A DNA stretch of 64,000 nucleotides from Berberis thunbergii (taxonomy: Eukaryota; Streptophyta; Magnoliopsida; Ranunculales; Berberidaceae): assembly GCA_003290165.1 (NCBI GenBank), contig QNQO01001824.1:124001-188000 (forward strand). Reading direction: 5' to 3'. This document shows positions 60,101-64,000 of the stretch, in pieces; positions within the stretch are counted from its first letter, which is position 1, and every line of letters starts with the position of its first letter. The position numbers and the translations under genes were made by a program. Below the pieces are notes generated by a model. It saw only the letters and a program-made list of their open reading frames with translations, searched no databases and was not told the DNA's origin.

Positions 60101-62360
60101 AATTAAGTCGATGGATGAGTATAAATCCATCACAATTAAGATTTAAGTAAATATTTATATTTGCACCTATTATATATTATTTAACTAATCATATATAACT
60201 AATAAATATTACATGAAAAATAAAATGCACTATTTAGCCACCAAATATTTGGCTATCATAGAACTAATTTTATAAACCATGCATATTAATGTGAAAATAA
60301 GTTGGTTTACATCAATAAAGATGCATTTTATCGAACTTTAAACATTGAGGTAATAATTTAGATAGTTCTAGGAAATTGAGGTCATTACAGTTTATTTTAT
60401 TTTTGTACAAAATATTTATTAAGGTCATTGAAAAAGCACGAGTGTTTAATATATACACCTTTAAAAGAATCTCGTCCCAATATCGAAGGGTAAGAAGTAG
60501 TTAAGTTACGAAAAAATACTATTTGGCCCAACGAACTAAGATTTTAAAATAAAATTTTAAATAAACTTTGGGTACATAATTTATACTTGTTTGAAAAAGT
60601 ACGAGTGTTACAGTCTAGCTCTAAATTTTGTGTGTTTTCGATGCATGCACAAACTACAAACTCCGGAAAATATATATAAACATCTTCAAAGATTAAAACA
60701 TAACACATTCTAAATTATGTATGTTCCAACATGTTTGGTCTACAAAATTCTGAAACTTAAGATGCTCCAAATCCAGGTTATCATTGTATGCCAAACTTAC
60801 TATGTATTTTTGTACTGAATCCAATGCTGATTAAACATTCTATGTCATCTTAGGTATTTACGTACATATTGAATTGGCCTCCAAAAGCTATACTTAGATG
60901 TTTACCAATATTGTTCGAGTCCATGCATAACTCAAAAAATAGTATCCAAAGTAATTGGATGCATCCCCCAGCACACACACACACACACTCGAAGATCACT
61001 CAAATTAGAAAAGCGAACAAAAATACATGAAGTATGAATCTTCGGCTGTTATGAGTATGGATCACCTCAGCCCCAACAAAAAGGGGGGTAAATTTTAATT
61101 ACCTCATTCCTAATGAGATAGAACATGGTGCCTTACCGATGATCATGATTCATAGTAAGGAGAATAAATAGTCCTGGGTTTTTTTTGTTATGCTTTCTTC
61201 GTGATTGTTTTAGCTTAAATTTTTTCTTTTTTTTTCGGGGTTGTATTTGAGACATCTTTATTTTTTCTTTAATATAAAGGTCCAGAGGTCCTTAAAATCT
61301 GTTTGCTTTTTTAAAAAAAAATTATATCAGACTCGACCTAATGTGTTAGATATGGAGCAAGCTAAACCGGTAACTTCGCCTTCACAAATCGAATACTTGT
61401 AAACCAATCATCCTTATACAATGGCCCATGTCAAGTCCTAATCATACAATTTGATCCAAAACATAATTTGCCTTCTTCCAACACCCATACAACTTCACAA
61501 CCTTAGAAGCAAACCCTACTCTAGGGGTCCAAGATTGATCCCCACCACCTTCTTCTCAACAAAGTAACCAATTAATCCATCATGATCTCCAAAAGTTCCT
61601 GAAAATAATGAGGAATAGGACATGAAAATGAAATGATGACCTAACCTAAAGTCCTAAAGTTTCATATTATTGGAAAAATTTGAAGCTTATACACTTGGTA
61701 TATATCTCTAAACACTTATAATTTGTTACAACCAGACATAAGGTGAGGTTGGCATGATCAAGAAAGGAGGGGGAAGGGATGTGTAGCGTGAAGGGTAACT
61801 ATAAAGTGGGCAAGTTCAGGCAGCTTTCTCACTAAGCAAGTAATCATATTCAGTTGTAACTTATTATCTTATTCTCAGGTCTTTTTCTTCCCATTACATC
61901 ACTTTAGAGACACTCAGCTACACTACAAGTTATCGAAGTTTTGATGAAGAGCTAAATGATCGATCATCACAAGAAAAAATATGTGATAATTGACTTTGTT
62001 GAATCTAATGTATTCGATTGATAATAACTAGAGTTTGCTAGTTATTTGAAAAATTAAGGGTATTCGAGGTTGAAAATTAGATTTGACCGAGCATAAAAAT
62101 GCCTAGTTAAGATCCAAATGATGCCATACGGAAGGAAGAAGAAGAAAAAAAAAAAAAAAAAAAAAAAACCAATTTTCTTTGTCTTTTTAAACTCGGATGT
62201 GAAGCTTATAAAGATGCCAAAATAAGTTTTAGGCTCCACCAAAATGAAAAAAATTGATATGTTTCCAGCAATTTTTTTTATCAACTCTCAAATATTGAGT
62301 AACTAGAAAAAGGGTTGAGATATGGAAACAAATAATCTTTTAAACACACACATATATACT
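57169..62360. other. Long AT-rich spacer, no gene supported
   Basis: The region includes an imperfect (ACAAAT)n microsatellite at about 58576-58602 and a (CA)n run at 60972-60988. At 59870-60030 there is a pyrimidine-rich stretch whose plus-strand frames (59745-60053 and 59866-60069) are Phe/Ser/Leu low-complexity and not convincing genes. A T/A-run lies at about 62140-62168. No transposon ends or conserved coding sequence were recognised, though such density of AT-rich words could hide decayed retroelements. Confidence 0.45.
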
Positions 62361-62716
62361 GAAAATGCTAGGAAATTAGGTTTTTGCAACCAGGGTGATC
62401 TTAAACGAATGATGAAATTCCCAAAGTATTTATGTGTATTTCGAAGGTATAATTCTAGGCAGCCCGCTGTGATGGCCTTTTTTGACAGCCTTGGGAGGCG
62501 AAAATACAATTTTGCCCCCTTTTTAACCACCTTCTCAAAAAAGTGTTTTAAAAAGGGGGGCAAAATTGTATTTTCGCCCCCAAGGCTGTCAAAAAAGGCC
62601 ACCGAACGGGCTGTATAGCATTGCTCATTTCGAAGTTGTAAAAAACTTTCTTTGATAATGTCACATCATATTGATTGCAGAACCTGATTGCATAACCTAA
62701 TTTCCTAACTTCACTC
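62361..62716. mobile_element. MITE of the 15.3-kb family, carrying a nested MITE
   Basis: The ends are inverted: 'tgctaggaaattaggttttt' at the left and, as reverse complement, 'agttaggaaattaggttatg' at the right. The arms match the element at 15299-15477 ('gtgtatctcgagattgtaaa'-type stretch around 62435 and 62635). It is split by the 180-bp element at 62447-62626. The outer boundaries are approximate and no perfect target duplication was found. Confidence 0.6.
62447..62626. mobile_element. Palindromic MITE, 180 bp, inserted in another MITE
   Basis: Flanked by the perfect 9-bp duplication 'atttcgaag' (62438-62446 and 62627-62635), as expected for a Mutator-type event. The body is a long hairpin: 'ttttgacagccttgggaggc' and 'gggggcaaaattgtattttc' pair with their complements across 62480-62610. 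The terminal arms 'ggcagcccg' and 'cgggctg' also pair. Confidence 0.8.
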
Positions 62717-63097
62717 AATAAATACACATTGACATGGTTTTTAAGAACAACCTTGTTTAAAATCTGTCATTTGTGTCTATACCATCATGGAGTGAGGCTG
62801 AGAGCATGAGCGTCACCCCTGACAAAAGGTTTATGTAAGTACCCGTAAATCACTTAAAATGAATTTCTTTAAAAATATATATAATTAAAATTAAATTGGT
62901 ACATTTAATTTGGTAGCTCCCATTACACCGTAGAGAAGCTCCCTATTCGAAACAAAAAGTTTCGTGACGTTCACCCTTGAAACAATCCAAAGCAATTGTC
63001 TCATCATTAAGGGCTTCTATTGCATCCACGGCCCACATCACTTAATTTCCACGTGTCTTCTCCTGAAGCAAAGCCCATCAGCTGAGCTGGCTGAAAA

Positions 63098-64000
63098 ATG
63101 AAAAGTTGGTTTTTGCAATTCGTGTCTCTCTCTTCGACACTCTGCTTATTATTTATAACCGCTCTTCACTCTCTTCGCCTCATTCGTTCCCGAAATCTCT
63201 GTAAGTTTTCTCTCTTATTCGTTTATTCGCTCTTCTCCGATTGGTTTCTTTTAGTTTCTTTAGTAACAACAACAACAACAAATGAACTGCATTGATCGAT
63301 CTTTGTTGTTTGCATAATCTCTGTTTTTCTTCCGCGAAATCCTTGCAATTTCGACAACTCTCGATTTGTTCTCCATTTGAAACCCTAGGGACTTGCATGT
63401 TTGATCTATGTTGTAGTCAAGTGTGTACAGTTTTTCTTGATTTCTCTGTTTCATCTATTACATTCAATCATTTTCAGAGCTATATGGAAGGGAAAGGTTA
63501 ATTGTTGGGAGTAGGGCTGAACAAAAAACCGATCAAATCGATCAAATCGATTGAACCGATGGTTCAGTTTAAATTCGGTTCAGATTGGTTTCGGTTTAAA
63601 AAAATGCAAAATTAAAGTGGTCGGTTCGGTTTTCGATTTCTATGTGATTTAAATGGATCAAACCGACCGAACCGAATATTTAAATATATTATATTATTTA
63701 TATATAAAAATAAAAATAAAACGTGATTGCTATATCATCCTCATGAAAACTAGAGACTATTTATGTGAAGGTTCCCTAAATAAATTGTTGTGAATGAATT
63801 TTAAGCTTTATTATTAGTGATTTCTACTGTTGAGCATGTGTAACGTACGACCCTGTGCATTAATTCGCGCATATTTTTTTTTCTATGTAATATTTTCATG
63901 TTGTGTTTCAATAGTTTATGATCAAAGAAGAATATTTGTGCTAGTGGAACAGGTTAAGATGGAAACCAAATTCAAGGCAGTTGTCGTCTCTCTTTTCTTT
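63098..64000 (+). CDS. 5' end of a gene leaving the window
   Basis: The region around 63050-63200 looks like a gene start: a CACGTG box at 63050-63055, pyrimidine-rich leader sequence and a GT donor (gtaagttt) at 63201. An acceptor AG at 63951-63952 precedes 'gttaag' and an ATG at 63959 (METKFKAVVVSLFF to the window end, hydrophobic like a signal peptide). The ATG at 63098 (MKSWFLQFVSLSSTL) is not in frame across this splice: phase 1 would give an immediate stop. It is therefore either an upstream ORF in a 5' UTR exon or not used. The intron of 752 bp contains a truncated hAT-like MITE. Product unknown. Confidence 0.45.
63512..63679. mobile_element. Truncated hAT-like CGGTT MITE
   Basis: Starts TAGGGCTGAACAAAAAACCG, as at 42971, and continues with the same degenerate 'ccgatcaaa' and 'ggttcggttt' words. 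It loses homology at about 63680, so the right terminal repeat is missing. It lies in the 5' intron of the partial gene at the window end. Confidence 0.65.

Noticed and set aside
1..64000. CRISPR arrays, bacterial operons, rRNA or intact tRNA genes, organellar inserts
   Set aside because: None were seen. Direct repeats here are transposon or tandem duplications, and the gene structures are those of a plant nucleus.

Overview
The window is nuclear DNA of a flowering plant, most likely a eudicot. The genes have many AT-rich GT-AG introns, the spacers are AT-rich and crowded with MITEs, LINE, SINE and LTR fragments, and the products are plant families (WRKY, PPR, GUB_WAK, ECA1/prolamin-like, defensin-like). 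I cannot name the species.

Left part (1-17 kb) is repeat-built. It holds a duplicated unknown segment (1-2215), a 3'-truncated LSM7 fragment between short inverted repeats (about 3500-4749), and a tandem duplication of a compound unit X+Y (X 4862-6814, Y 6815-9068; X' 9069-10473, Y' 14005-16650). The second copy keeps an intact two-exon gene for a secreted eight-cysteine defensin-like peptide (13881-14243, minus). In the first copy a microhomology-type deletion removed its mature exon. A Mutator-type MITE (9-bp target duplication) sits exactly at the stop codon of the intact gene. That MITE is itself split by a 2.19-kb TIR element with a TTA target duplication that carries a captured 5' piece of a malectin-domain receptor gene.

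Middle (17.4-41.1 kb): one very long gene, a VPS35L (Retriever subunit) homologue, has 23 exons that join into a 916-codon frame across 21.7 kb. Its introns host a decayed PPR gene, LINE fragments and a complete small LTR element with a 5-bp target duplication. It converges on a minus-strand GUB_WAK/WAK-associated membrane protein gene.

Right part (41-64 kb): an SFSWAP-like splicing regulator (SWAP/surp, RS-like tail) follows a cluster of MITEs. Next come a group IIb WRKY gene behind a W-box-rich promoter, an ECA1-type secreted cysteine-rich protein on the minus strand, a tRNA-derived SINE with a 17-bp target duplication, about 5 kb of AT-rich spacer, nested MITEs, and the 5' end of a gene that runs off the window.

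Three otherwise well-preserved genes (GUB_WAK, SFSWAP-like, WRKY) each need one or two single-base corrections, all in A/T runs, to keep their frame. This is either real gene decay or residual homopolymer error in the assembly, and it affects how those genes should be read.
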